From: Trichocoleus sp. FACHB-46
GTDB taxonomy: Bacteria > Cyanobacteriota > Cyanobacteriia > FACHB-46
Assembly (NCBI RefSeq): GCF_014695385.1
Contig: NZ_JACJOD010000014.1
Coordinates: 62,001 to 126,000 of the forward strand
Direction of reading: 5' to 3'
Length of the DNA stretch: 64,000 nt
The position numbers were made by a program, and so were the translations under genes. A model generated the notes under the pieces. The model was given only the letters and a program-made list of their open reading frames with translations. It was not told where the DNA came from and searched no databases. Each line of letters starts with the position of its first letter. Position 1 is the first letter of the stretch. Positions 49,558 through 58,593 of this stretch are shown piece by piece.

Positions 49558-50779
49558 CTTCTAGAGAAAATGATTCTGCGGTTGTCCGAGCGATCGCAGG
49601 CAAGGGCAAGCCTGGAGGGTAACTCCCTTCTTCCTTAATTCGCTTAATTGCCGCTTCAGACACTTGGATATTCAGTTTATTGCCGACTGCCCGGACAATA
49701 TCGCCGCGATCGATCACACCTGCAACAGTACCCGCTGGAGACAATACGGTAATCCGGTTAATCTGCTGAGTCTCCATCTGATTAATCACCTCAATCAAGG
49801 TAGTAAACTCCTGGACCGCAGGGATTGCTGTCAATGGATGCAACACCGCTTGTAGGGCTTGGTTTTCCCATTGGCTCCGCTCCACTTGGCGTAAGTCATC
49901 AGCCGCCACCATTCCGCGATAGCGCCCCTCTGAGGCGGCAAAGTAAGTGGGAGGTCGAGCAACTTCTAGCAAATAGTCATCCGCAAACTGACGCAAGGTG
50001 AGATTGGCATCCACTACCCGAAATTCTCGGGTCATCGCATCTGCGGCTTTGATCTGCATCAAGGCTTCTTGCAAGTCAGTCATGCGATCGTAAGCGCTAG
50101 CATTCCGCAAGATAAACCAACCCAGAAAAGCTACCCACAATCCACTAATGAAATAGTCTGAGTCCAAAAAGACAACGAACATTCCGAGGATAATGGCAAA
50201 CCAGCCCAAAGTTTGGCCAGACCGCACTGCCCAACGCACACCTTGAAATCGGTTGCCTGTCGCCTTCCACACCGCCGCCTTAAAGATTTGGCCTCCATCC
50301 AGTGGTAGTCCAGGAATCAAATTGAACAAGGCCAAAACTAAGTTGATGCGGGATAGATCAGCGGTGACGACTGCAACCACGCTCTGAGTTGGTAGAATAT
50401 GCGCGATCGCTCGCAACAGCAGGTATAAGCTGAGGCTAACCGCAGGCCCCGCAACGGCAACCTGAAACGCTTTGCCTGGAGTTTTAGATTCCTGATCAAT
50501 GGAGGCAATCCCTCCAAACAAAAACAGCGTTATTGAGTTAACTTTGATTCCCTGCGACTGTGCTACCAGGCTATGACCCAATTCGTGTAGCAGTACCGAG
50601 GTAAACAATAATAGAGCGAGCATGAAACCCGCAGCCCAAGCAAAAGCTGGATTCCAGGATTGTTGTTTGAGGTAGTTCTCGCTGTTGAGGATCGAAAAGA
50701 ACGCGAGAACATACAACCAATTGGGGTCGATAAAGAGGGGAATACCAAATACAGATCCGATTCGCCAGCCTGCCTGCAT
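49550..50779 (-). CDS. site-2 protease family (M50) membrane metalloprotease with CBS domains
   Basis: This 409-residue intramembrane zinc protease has the HExxH motif H65-E66-x2-H69 (LLHELGHSL) in a membrane helix and the third ligand D161 in NLIPGLPLDGG. Five or so membrane segments span about residues 20-230. The C-terminal part (about 250-390) carries two CBS domains (KAADAMTREFRVVDANLTLRQF; VLHPLTAIPAVQEFTTL), which usually bind adenosyl ligands and regulate activity. Such proteins cleave membrane-bound regulators; the substrate is unknown. Its stop overlaps the end of the convergent lipoate-ligase-like gene by 8 bases. Confidence 0.9.
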   Translation of the reverse strand: MQAGWRIGSVFGIPLFIDPNWLYVLAFFSILNSENYLKQQSWNPAFAWAAGFMLALLLFTSVLLHELGHSLVAQSQGIKVNSITLFLFGGIASIDQESKTPGKAFQVAVAGPAVSLSLYLLLRAIAHILPTQSVVAVVTADLSRINLVLALFNLIPGLPLDGGQIFKAAVWKATGNRFQGVRWAVRSGQTLGWFAIILGMFVVFLDSDYFISGLWVAFLGWFILRNASAYDRMTDLQEALMQIKAADAMTREFRVVDANLTLRQFADDYLLEVARPPTYFAASEGRYRGMVAADDLRQVERSQWENQALQAVLHPLTAIPAVQEFTTLIEVINQMETQQINRITVLSPAGTVAGVIDRGDIVRAVGNKLNIQVSEAAIKRIKEEGSYPPGLPLPAIARTTAESFSLEAN

Positions 50780-51095
50780 AGGAATTTCCTAAATTGAGGT
50801 TGATCAATGCGGCCAAAACCCAGCCCCATTGTTCTGCGCTGCCTTTCCTAAATGTGCAGCTAAGTCAGGCTCAGTCGATGTATGCGGTACTAATTTTGTG
50901 AAACAACCATCTAGCTAGAGCCCTCTCCCTACTAGCATAGACAATGGCTCACGGAAACATCAGGCTAGCGGTGCCGTAGATAATCAGCAGCTAGAAAATA
51001 GGCAAAAAAAAGTAGTAGTGCTAGCCTGTCAAGAAACTTCGCAAGGCTGAGCGCTACTACCTGAACTAGATTGAGAGTTTCAAAAAGTGCGGAGT
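50780..51095. other. interval between the site-2 protease gene and psaK
   Basis: This 316-base interval contains the psaK terminator at 51004-51060 and, beyond it, the promoter region of the protease gene on the minus strand. No further gene is seen. Confidence 0.6.
51004..51060 (-). terminator. terminator after psaK
   Basis: On the minus strand GTAGTAG pairs with CTACTAC, with GCT/AGC and GCC/GGC continuing inside past small mismatches, and eight T follow. It lies 36 bases after the psaK stop. Confidence 0.85.
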
Positions 51096-51371
51096 CTAGA
51101 GAACACCTGCATTGGTGAGCCCTAGGATGACGCCTGCACCTAAGATATGACCAAAACTCATGGTGGCGAGTAACTCAGGAACGCCAAAATTGCTAAAGAG
51201 AGCAGGGGTTTGGACAGGAAGTTTTGGACCTACACCCTTCTTTCTGATCGCAAAGCGACCGATCGCAACTGCAAATAAGCAGCAAGCAGTCATAATTAGC
51301 CCGATAGTGGGGCTCCAATCAGTGGAGCGAGCCGAGGCCACCTGTAGCGCTAGCAAGGTCGGATAAAGCAA
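51096..51371 (-). CDS. psaK: photosystem I subunit PsaK
   Basis: PsaK is a two-helix membrane subunit at the edge of photosystem I. The diagnostic C-terminus SFGHILGAGVILGLTNAGVL is nearly invariant, and TDWSPTIGLIMTACCLFAVAIG forms the first helix. I chose the TTG at 51371, which has AGGAG 8 bases upstream and gives 91 residues, close to family length. TTG codons at 51404 and 51356 are possible alternatives; no ATG is available in frame near the start. Confidence 0.92.
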   Translation of the reverse strand: MLYPTLLALQVASARSTDWSPTIGLIMTACCLFAVAIGRFAIRKKGVGPKLPVQTPALFSNFGVPELLATMSFGHILGAGVILGLTNAGVL

Positions 51372-51592
51372 GATTTCGTCTCCTGCATTGATAAACTTAT
51401 ACAAACAAGAAGGATTATAAAAAGAGCCTTCTAAACAATTAGGATTTGTCTTAAGAGTTAACAGTCCACTAAACTTTTGCTACAAATCCGCAACAGTTTC
51501 GGCAACCGATCGCGATCGCAACCACCTCGATCAATCCTGAACCTTGGTTAAATATCTTACCGACAACCTACTTAACGGGTTTACAAGTCAGC

Positions 51593-52258
51593 ATGCGGGT
51601 TAAAATTTGCGGCATTACCAAACCAGACCAAGGGCGAGCGATCGCAGAACTGGGAGCAACGTCTTTAGGGTTCATTTGTGTTCCAGTTTCCCCTCGCTAT
51701 GTCTCGGCTGATCAAATTCGTCAGGTAGTAGAGCAGTTACCCCTTAATCCCCAAACAGGTCACTTAGTAGATCGGATTGGCGTGTTTGCCAACGCAACGC
51801 TAGCTGAGATTAGTCAAGTCGTCGCGATCGCTGGCTTGAACGCTGTTCAACTGCATGGCGCAGAAACCCCAGAATTCTGTGCTCAGGTACGTGAGACATT
51901 ACCAGACACAGAAGTGATTAAAGCGCTCAGAATCAAAACGGCAGCAGCACTCCAGGAAGCCGCCGCTTACTATAGTCACGTTCATACCCTTCTACTGGAT
52001 GCTTATCACCCTGGAATGCTAGGAGGCACAGGTGTCACCCTGGACTGGCAAAGCTTGCAACAATTTGCGCCCGCTTGTCCTTGGTTTTTAGCTGGCGGCT
52101 TAAACCCAGACAATATTATTCAAGCACTCGCTCAGCTACAACCCGACGGTATCGATCTCTCAAGTGGAGTTGAGCGATCGCCCGGCGACAAGGATTTAGC
52201 CCAGGTGGCTCAACTCTTTCACCAACTTCAACAAACACAAAAAATAGGGGTCAGTTAG
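51593..52258 (+). CDS. trpF: phosphoribosylanthranilate isomerase
   Basis: TrpF performs the Amadori rearrangement in tryptophan synthesis. The 221-residue barrel has the opening [15 protein letters not shown] with the catalytic cysteine C7, the conserved GVFANA region, LQLHGAE (here [12 protein letters not shown]) and the phosphate-binding end [11 protein letters not shown] with DLSSGVE. It is isolated from other trp genes, as is usual in cyanobacteria. Its stop codon lies inside the loop of its own terminator hairpin. Confidence 0.95.
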   Translation: MRVKICGITKPDQGRAIAELGATSLGFICVPVSPRYVSADQIRQVVEQLPLNPQTGHLVDRIGVFANATLAEISQVVAIAGLNAVQLHGAETPEFCAQVRETLPDTEVIKALRIKTAAALQEAAAYYSHVHTLLLDAYHPGMLGGTGVTLDWQSLQQFAPACPWFLAGGLNPDNIIQALAQLQPDGIDLSSGVERSPGDKDLAQVAQLFHQLQQTQKIGVS

Positions 52259-52277
52259 ACTCACCCCTACCTTTTTT
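52245..52277 (+). terminator. trpF terminator overlapping its stop codon
   Basis: TAGGGGT (52245-52251) pairs with ACCCCTA (52263-52269) around an 11-base loop that contains the trpF stop codon (52256-52258), followed by a T-run at 52272-52277. Confidence 0.8.
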
Positions 52278-52286
52278 ATTTTGCTC

Positions 52287-52307
52287 CCCTTCCCTGCTAG
52301 GGAAGGG
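52287..52307. repeat. perfect hairpin in the trpF-folE gap
   Basis: CCCTTCCCT (52287-52295) pairs with AGGGAAGGG (52299-52307) around a 3-base loop. No T-run follows on either strand. The surrounding motif is one I recall as widely scattered in cyanobacterial intergenic DNA. Confidence 0.6.
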
Positions 52308-52336
52308 CTGGGGGTTAGGTCACCCAGAATGGTGCT

Positions 52337-53044
52337 TTAGAAGAAAGAAGGACGATGACGAATCAGGTTGAGAAACTCTTCACGAGTTTTCTGGTCATCC
52401 TGAAACACACCGACCATCGCGCTGGTGACTGTCCAAGAGCCTGGCTTCTGCACACCCCGCATCACCATACACATATGAGTCGCTTCTATGACAACAGCCA
52501 CACCTTTGGGATCCAAAATCTGTTGTACCGCTTCAGCGATCTGACGAGTTAGGCGCTCTTGCACTTGTAAGCGACGGCCATACATCTCAACGATCCGAGC
52601 TAATTTACTCAGACCTACCACCTTTTGGTTGGGGATGTAAGCAACATGCGCTTTGCCCATAAACGGTAACATGTGATGTTCGCAGAGACTGAAAACATCA
52701 ATGTCTCGCACCAAGACCATTTCGTTGTGGCCTTCATCAAAAATGGCACCATTCACCAGTTGCTCTAAAGACTGGGTATAGCCACTCGTAAGAAAGCGCA
52801 TAGCATCTGCCACTCGCTTGGGAGTTTTCAGCAATCCCTCTCGCTCCGGATCTTCTCCAACCCCTAGCAAAAGAGTCCGGACGGCATCTGCCATCTCATC
52901 CTTGAGTTCGTTATCCGCAGGAGGAACTACTTTGGCCTCTTGACCATGAAGTGTATTGCGATCAGGCCGAACTTCAGGGGTTATGGAATCAGACACAGTA
53001 GGTACGTTAGAGCCGGTAGCACTGTTGGAAGAAGCAGTAGTCAT
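52337..53044 (-). CDS. folE: GTP cyclohydrolase I
   Basis: FolE converts GTP to dihydroneopterin triphosphate, the first step to folate, pterins and, through QueE, queuosine. The 235-residue protein has an N-terminal extension of about 45 low-complexity residues and the catalytic core with zinc ligands C121 and H124 region ([20 protein letters not shown]), then the third ligand in [15 protein letters not shown]. It is the last gene of the accA-SDR-folE minus-strand run, 57 bases after the SDR gene. Confidence 0.95.
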   Translation of the reverse strand: MTTASSNSATGSNVPTVSDSITPEVRPDRNTLHGQEAKVVPPADNELKDEMADAVRTLLLGVGEDPEREGLLKTPKRVADAMRFLTSGYTQSLEQLVNGAIFDEGHNEMVLVRDIDVFSLCEHHMLPFMGKAHVAYIPNQKVVGLSKLARIVEMYGRRLQVQERLTRQIAEAVQQILDPKGVAVVIEATHMCMVMRGVQKPGSWTVTSAMVGVFQDDQKTREEFLNLIRHRPSFF

Positions 53045-53101
53045 AAGTTAGAGATTTTGTAGCTGCAAAGTGGGTGTTGCTGAATCAGGAGTGGGAAAAA
53101 C

Positions 53102-53827
53102 TTAAAACACTCCTGCGTTGGGCATCAAGGTTAACTCTTCCATCACAGCCTGCTTGGGTAAAAGCACGGCTTGTAGAATTACTTGAGCCACAACTTCTGG
53201 TGTTAACATCGCCGAGCGGTCGAAGTCAGCCTGAACACTCTCAGTATCCCAAAGCGGTGTGTTAACTGAGCCTGGACAAATAGCAGAGACACGAATACCG
53301 TTAGCTCGTTCTTCAGCCGCTAGGGCTTTGGAGAGGGCCATGAGGCCAAACTTACTGACGCAGTAAGCTCCCCAGTTGGGAAAAACCTGCTGTCCTCCAA
53401 TGGACACCACATTAATGATGGTTCCCTGTTGGCGATCGCGCATGCTAGGCAAAATGCTTTGGATGCACTGAAACACACTTGTCAGGTTGAGATCTAGCAC
53501 TTGTTGCCAGTCATTCAATGGAGTTTCCATTAGACTACCGGTGTAGGCGATGCCAGCATTATTGATCAGGATGTCTAGTGGGCCAAAATCTGCTGCGATC
53601 GCACTCATGCGCTCTTTCACTTGGTCTACTTGAGACAAGTCCAGCGGATAAGTTTTCACTGTAACGCCTGCCTGTCTCGCCTCATCGGCGACCGCCGCCA
53701 ACTTCGATTCAGAGCGGCTGACCAACGCCAAATGAATCCCAGCTTCGGCAAACGCTAAGGCCGTTGCTTTGCCAATTCCACTGCTCGCTCCTGTAATCAG
53801 AGCGTGCCGTTCTATTAGAGAAGCCAT
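53102..53827 (-). CDS. short-chain dehydrogenase/reductase
   Basis: This 241-residue SDR oxidoreductase has the cofactor motif TGASSGIGKATALAF (about residues 12-26), the NNAG structural motif (INNAGIAYTG) and the catalytic Ser-Tyr-Lys with YCVSKFG. Its substrate is not predictable; cofactor preference for NADPH is suggested by the SRSESK loop after strand 2. It lies in the accA-SDR-folE series on the minus strand, so a link to fatty acid or alkane metabolism is possible but not proven. The 421-base gap to accA is long for an operon. Confidence 0.88.
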   Translation of the reverse strand: MASLIERHALITGASSGIGKATALAFAEAGIHLALVSRSESKLAAVADEARQAGVTVKTYPLDLSQVDQVKERMSAIAADFGPLDILINNAGIAYTGSLMETPLNDWQQVLDLNLTSVFQCIQSILPSMRDRQQGTIINVVSIGGQQVFPNWGAYCVSKFGLMALSKALAAEERANGIRVSAICPGSVNTPLWDTESVQADFDRSAMLTPEVVAQVILQAVLLPKQAVMEELTLMPNAGVF

Positions 53828-54248
53828 GAAATATCCTGATTCGCTCTCATCAATTCCAGCAATCTAAGCTATCGGAAACTTGAGATTCGCTGATGCAATT
53901 TTTAAGTAGTTAGTAAGCAAATTAATCGTTGCCGCAGCACAACCACAGCTTTAAAGCCAACCGAGGGGATTCCCTGTTTGAGACCATTTCACTCCCGTTG
54001 AATTTTGAGAATTTCCCTCTTGTCCTCAAGTAGTTAGTGGTTGCAGGCGCGACCAAAACGAGCACTTCCGTGGTGAAGCATCTAGAAGCCACCGAGGAAA
54101 TGTAAAAAAATGTTACCTCGTGAATTATATCACTCAGAATCGAGGCCGCCTACTCGTGGGCGATCTAAGCTCCCTAGCTAGGTAGTGGTTAGCGCAGATT
54201 TGTGCCTTAAACTCAGAATCGAGGTTGAGCTAAGCAGTCTGGAATCAA
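53828..54248. other. repeat-rich interval between accA and the SDR gene
   Basis: This 421-base interval carries several short direct repeats: AAGTAGTTAGT at 53904-53914 and 54028-54038; a block ending CCGAGG (AAGCCAACCGAGG at 53954-53966 and AAGCCACCGAGG at 54086-54097); and ACTCAGAATCGAGG at 54132-54145 and 54211-54224. A hairpin-like CGAGG/CCTCG arrangement surrounds an A-run near 54093-54120. No gene is supported. It must also contain the SDR promoter. Confidence 0.55.
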
Positions 54249-55229
54249 CTATGCTGTGGCTTCCAAGAAAACACCAATATTACGAAACTTTTGATAGCGC
54301 AGTTCTCGCCGTTGCTGATTCGTCATTTGGCTCAAATCTTCCAAATGCTGTAGGAGAGCTTGCTTTAAAGTTGCAGCCGCTTCTAAGGGGCTAGAGTGTG
54401 CGCCCCCGATCGGTTCTGGCAAGAGTTGGTCCAAAATGCCTAAACTCTTCAAGTCCCAGGCCGTAATTTTTAGGGCTTCTGCGGCTTGAGGAGCTTTACT
54501 AGCATCTCGCCACAGAATTGAAGCACAAGCTTCAGGGCTAGCCACGTAATATACAGAATGCTCGAACATTAACAGGCGATCGCCGACGCCAATCCCCAGA
54601 GCACCACCAGATCCACCTTCACCAATCACGGTACAAATAATCGGCACGTCTAGCCGAAACATTTCCCGTAGGTTATAGGCGATCGCTTCCCCTTGCCCAA
54701 AGCGCTCAGCATCTAAACCAGCCCAAGCTCCAGGCGTATTAATGAAGGTTAAAATTGGCATGCCAAAGCGATCGGCATGCTCCATCAATCGCATGGCTTT
54801 GCGATAGCCACCGGGTGCTGCCTGACCAAAGTTGCGAGCCACGTTGTCCTTAGTATCTCGCCCTTTCTGATGCCCCAAAATCACCACAGGCCGACCCGCG
54901 AACCGAGCTACACCTCCGACCAAAGCAGGGTCATCGGTGCCTCCGCGATCGCCATGCAACTCCATCCACTCGTCACTAATCGCCTGAATGTAATCAAGGG
55001 TGCTAGGTCGACGAGGGTGACGTGCTACTTGAAGCCTTTGGGCAGGAGACAAACTGCTGAAAATTTCTTGGCGAAGTTGCAAAGCTCGCGCCTCAAGCTG
55101 ACGGATCTGATCAGACACATCGACGTCATTTTCTTCTGCAAGTTCACGAATCTGATGAATCCGTGCCTCTAGCTCTGCCAAGGGCTTTTCGAAATCTAAA
55201 AGAATAGGTCTGCGTTCAGTCGTTGCCAT
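54249..55229 (-). CDS. accA: acetyl-CoA carboxylase carboxyltransferase subunit alpha
   Basis: AccA is one of the two carboxyltransferase subunits that make malonyl-CoA for fatty acid synthesis. The 326-residue protein shows [18 protein letters not shown] at the N-terminus and the acyl-CoA-binding core with [23 protein letters not shown] and [22 protein letters not shown]. Length is normal. It stands immediately downstream of the remnant at 55242, which ends 13 bases before its ATG. A promoter must therefore lie inside or beyond the remnant. Confidence 0.95.
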   Translation of the reverse strand: MATTERRPILLDFEKPLAELEARIHQIRELAEENDVDVSDQIRQLEARALQLRQEIFSSLSPAQRLQVARHPRRPSTLDYIQAISDEWMELHGDRGGTDDPALVGGVARFAGRPVVILGHQKGRDTKDNVARNFGQAAPGGYRKAMRLMEHADRFGMPILTFINTPGAWAGLDAERFGQGEAIAYNLREMFRLDVPIICTVIGEGGSGGALGIGVGDRLLMFEHSVYYVASPEACASILWRDASKAPQAAEALKITAWDLKSLGILDQLLPEPIGGAHSSPLEAAATLKQALLQHLEDLSQMTNQQRRELRYQKFRNIGVFLEATA

Positions 55230-55629
55230 GCCAGCGCCACACTACTCCGAAGTAACAGTTACAGAAAGATCCTGAGGCTTTGCTACCCTGCCCCTCAATC
55301 CAGGCTACACCTTCTTGCACCCTTAATTAAATGTGGTTCGTACTTCCCAATCACGTTTAACTACAGTTCAGGAACACGAGATACTAAATATTTTGCTGCT
55401 GAATTTCACTTGCAATGAATTACTACTAGATTCCGTTCTGGTAGATGCGAAGCAGTACATAAAAACCCCATGTTCGATTCAACTGTCTTTATAGTCACCA
55501 AATGCTACCTGAACTAAAGCAATAGTGAGCTAAGTGAGATTTCAAGAAGCGGTGCTTTTGGTCAGAAATTCCCATATTAGAGCAGTCGTTCATGCTCAGT
55601 CTTCTACTCAAGCAGCAGGTAAAAAGCTT
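55230..55629. other. interval between the GT-C gene and accA
   Basis: This 400-base interval holds the remnant at 55242-55318. The remaining 310 bases show no gene, no strong terminator and no HIP1 site. It should contain the accA promoter. A 60-codon frame on the plus strand (55534-55716) runs across the end of the neighbouring gene and is not supported. Confidence 0.6.
55242..55318 (-). pseudogene. decayed C-terminal fragment of a paralogue of the neighbouring membrane protein
   Basis: The minus strand reads VQEGVAW then diverges and, after a one-base shift, ends DLSVTVTSE-stop. The last residues of the 745-residue protein encoded next door read VQEGVAWFDERGAKSEDVPITVVSE-stop. The two DNA stretches align base for base along their length with one extra base in the fragment. 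It is therefore the relic of a second gene with the same ending, frameshifted and missing its 5' part. Confidence 0.8.
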
Positions 55630-57867
55630 CTACTCCGAAACAACCGTTATAGGAACATCTTCAGACTTGGCACCTCTCTCATCAAACCAAGCTACCCCTT
55701 CCTGCACCATTGTTAGACGAAGTGTATATTGACCAGGCAGTTTAGGAGTTTCAATCAGAGCATTGATAGTAGTCTCACGGTTTGGCAGCATTACAAGAGG
55801 TAGCGGAGTTCGTAATCCATCCCGTGCAATAACATTTTTGTTCTTATCCATCCAGTGATAAGACAGGAAAACTGGAGACGAGCTATATGAGGACCAAGGA
55901 AAATTACTAATATTTTTGATGCGAACGGGTAAATTTAACTTCGTATTTAACTTTAGATAGCTAGTGTTATTAACTAAATCGATATCTTGCAAGAAACTCT
56001 GCTGAAAGTTCTTAGCAAGCTTAGGTTGAACTATAACTACTACTTCATAAGGCCTATTTCTCGAGTTATTTGGAAATTCTCCTACACCTTCTGCAATTAA
56101 GTCAAAAACTAATCGATATAGACCCGGTTCTACAGGAAATTTCAAAGAGCCGATCGCCTCAGTAACATCGTTGTGTCTCGCAAGACCACTCACAAAAAGA
56201 CGGGTATCGATCACTTGAACATTGCTTTCATTGAATGCTCTTAACCGAACCCGCACCTCTCCTGGCATAACTCCACTTTCATAACCTAGCCACCTAGACT
56301 TTCCAGTATTTCTCAGCTTAGCTCTTAAAACTAGTGGCTCATTTGGTAGAACTATATCTGGTATGGGGCTAAAGTTATTTGGTCGCTGCATGTCAACCCT
56401 CTCAACTTTTTCAATTGAGCCTGCTAGCGCCTGAGAATACTTCACTAAATTCTCGATTGGCTTAACAATTTGAAAAAACAGACTATTAGCATGGCGAGAC
56501 AGCTGAGTATCTCTAAAATCCCAAAGCCTAACATGCTGAGTATCAACATTAATCGGTATTCCGTTCCACTCTGCCTTACTAAAAGCCCCTAGCACTTGAG
56601 AGTAAGTTGAAACTGCCAAAAAAATCAGAAAAATAGCTAGACTTGAAATAAATATTTTCTGATTCTTTAAGGCAAAGTTAAATTGACTATTAATAAAATA
56701 TCCTATTAAGTAGCAAATTATTGGAGTTGCATCGCTAATAAATCTTGGCCCATATGAACCCCCAGCCCACCAAATTGTATAAAAGCAGTAACTGAGAAAT
56801 AGGGCAATAGCTGCAATAGCTAAAGATGTAATCAGTCTTTCATCTTGGTGGATTTTAGATTTCTTGAAAGCCTGCCAAAAACCAGGAATACAAAATATGA
56901 CTATGGGTGAAAAGACAAAAATACCCCTGCTAGGACTAAACATCAATCCCAAAAAACCTTGCAGGAACTGATTAAAATTAAATCTATAAAATGTTACTTT
57001 GTAAGCACTGCTTAAAGCAGTATAGCCACCCAAGAAACTACCAAAATTGTAAAAATTCCAAGCCATCCCTAAAAGACTAACCGGAAGGCCCAAAAGCAGA
57101 AAAAGTGCCACTTTTCTGTATATTGAGGTTACATACAATATTGCAGCAATAGAGAAAAGTAAGTTAGTAGGTCGAATAATAGGTAATAAGCCACAAAGAA
57201 AACCTGCTATAAATAACAGCAATCTGAGGTGTGTGTTTTCAGCCCGATTGGCTTTTAGCAAGCATAAGATCAGACTTGTTAATACCAAGTTAGTAGCTGT
57301 ATGCTGCCATAAAGCCTGAGAACTTGTCATCCAGGTGTTTGTAGCAAAGGCATAAATAAAAGTAGAAATAAGAGAGGTAGCAAGAGGAAATTTCAGACGA
57401 CTAGATATATAAAAAATGACAACTGATAGCGAAGTAGCTAATGTTGCCGCAAGTTTTTCGAAAGCTTGCCTGTAGGGTTCAAAGCTTGCACCAGTTAAGT
57501 CGAACTCAAAGGGAATGCCTGTAATGTTAGTTTTTATGAAGTCTATTACATCCAAGTAAATAGAAAAAATAAAGTAGATTGGCAAACTAACAACGGCAGT
57601 ACCGATTGGATAGACTGAAACTAGATGTTTAGTTTTGGACTCTGCAAAAAAGTAAGGAAGACCACTATAATTTTCGAAAAAATAGTTATCTCTAAAAGCA
57701 TCAAAATAAAGAGTATGATTCCTCAACCAATTAAGCGCTAGCAATGAATTAGGTATAGAATCTCCAGTACCTATCAACCTTTTATTAGCTAGATAAACCA
57801 CACAACAAAGCGTAAAAACAAGAAAGCACTCAATGCACAAAATATTCTTTGATTTTTCGGCCTGCAT
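55630..57867 (-). CDS. GT-C-type multispanning membrane glycosyltransferase-like protein
   Basis: This 745-residue protein has about ten membrane segments over residues 5-430, with the layout of GT-C glycosyltransferases (a GT39/ArnT-like pattern) that use lipid-linked sugars. The C-terminal 260 residues form two beta-rich modules (about 490-620 and 640-745) that share the pattern NTGKSRW / NISNFPW ... PGLYRLVF / PGQYTLRL ... EGVGEF / EGVAWF and resemble FW/NBR1-type Ig-like domains, presumably outside the membrane. The DNA is AT-rich and differs in codon use from neighbours. It follows the GT2 gene by 24 bases. The product is unknown. Confidence 0.75.
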   Translation of the reverse strand: MQAEKSKNILCIECFLVFTLCCVVYLANKRLIGTGDSIPNSLLALNWLRNHTLYFDAFRDNYFFENYSGLPYFFAESKTKHLVSVYPIGTAVVSLPIYFIFSIYLDVIDFIKTNITGIPFEFDLTGASFEPYRQAFEKLAATLATSLSVVIFYISSRLKFPLATSLISTFIYAFATNTWMTSSQALWQHTATNLVLTSLILCLLKANRAENTHLRLLLFIAGFLCGLLPIIRPTNLLFSIAAILYVTSIYRKVALFLLLGLPVSLLGMAWNFYNFGSFLGGYTALSSAYKVTFYRFNFNQFLQGFLGLMFSPSRGIFVFSPIVIFCIPGFWQAFKKSKIHQDERLITSLAIAAIALFLSYCFYTIWWAGGSYGPRFISDATPIICYLIGYFINSQFNFALKNQKIFISSLAIFLIFLAVSTYSQVLGAFSKAEWNGIPINVDTQHVRLWDFRDTQLSRHANSLFFQIVKPIENLVKYSQALAGSIEKVERVDMQRPNNFSPIPDIVLPNEPLVLRAKLRNTGKSRWLGYESGVMPGEVRVRLRAFNESNVQVIDTRLFVSGLARHNDVTEAIGSLKFPVEPGLYRLVFDLIAEGVGEFPNNSRNRPYEVVVIVQPKLAKNFQQSFLQDIDLVNNTSYLKLNTKLNLPVRIKNISNFPWSSYSSSPVFLSYHWMDKNKNVIARDGLRTPLPLVMLPNRETTINALIETPKLPGQYTLRLTMVQEGVAWFDERGAKSEDVPITVVSE

Positions 57868-57891
57868 CTTTGGACTGGCTCAAAGTTAGAA

Positions 57892-58581
57892 TTAACGAAA
57901 CAGGTTGTACTTCAAAATACAGTAAATGGCTCGAAATCCATCTTTCCAGCCAATTTTTTTACCTTCTTTATAGGTTCTGCCATAGTAGGATATGCCAACT
58001 TCATAAATGCGGCAGTCCATCTTAGCAACCTTTGCAGTCACTTCAGGCTCAAAGCCGAAGCGATTTTCTTCAATCTTGACCGCTTGAATTACCTCACGCT
58101 TGAAAGCTTTATAACAAGTTTCCATATCAGTGAGATTAATATTAGTCAGCATATTAGAGAGAGTAGTTAAAAACTTATTCCCTAACATATGCCAGTAGTA
58201 GACAACTCGGTGGGGTCGGCCTCCCATAAAACGAGATCCAAAGACTACATCTGCTTTGCCGTCTAGGATGGGTTGGAGCATCAAAGGATATTCTTGAGGG
58301 TCATACTCCAAGTCTGCGTCTTGCACAATGACGATGTCTCCAGTAGCCGCTTGAATACCACTACGTAGGGCGGCTCCTTTGCCATAATTCTTCTTGTGGT
58401 AGAGCACCTGATCAACTTGCGGCTCTATAGCGGACGCTAATAGACTCCTAGTGCCGTCAGTAGAACAATCATCTACAATGATGATTTCTAAGTCTTTGAT
58501 TGGAGAGGCCTTGACTGCTTTAACGATCTGCTCAATACTGCCTAATTCGTTAAAGCAAGGGATTACTACAGTTAGCTTCAT
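57892..58581 (-). CDS. family 2 glycosyltransferase, polyprenyl-phosphate-sugar synthase-like
   Basis: This 229-residue GT2 glycosyltransferase resembles dolichyl/polyprenyl phosphate mannose synthase (DPM1-like). It starts [21 protein letters not shown] and has the metal-binding DAD motif ([19 protein letters not shown]) and the block [18 protein letters not shown]. It would load a sugar onto a lipid phosphate, which the following GT-C protein could use as donor. It lies 12 bases after the methyltransferase gene and 24 bases before the GT-C gene, so the three are one operon. Confidence 0.85.
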   Translation of the reverse strand: MKLTVVIPCFNELGSIEQIVKAVKASPIKDLEIIIVDDCSTDGTRSLLASAIEPQVDQVLYHKKNYGKGAALRSGIQAATGDIVIVQDADLEYDPQEYPLMLQPILDGKADVVFGSRFMGGRPHRVVYYWHMLGNKFLTTLSNMLTNINLTDMETCYKAFKREVIQAVKIEENRFGFEPEVTAKVAKMDCRIYEVGISYYGRTYKEGKKIGWKDGFRAIYCILKYNLFR

Positions 58582-58593
58582 CTGTTGACGGTT

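Noticed and set aside
55534-55716. 60-codon plus-strand frame at the end of the GT-C gene
   Set aside because: It overlaps the coding end of a well supported minus-strand gene and has no features of its own.
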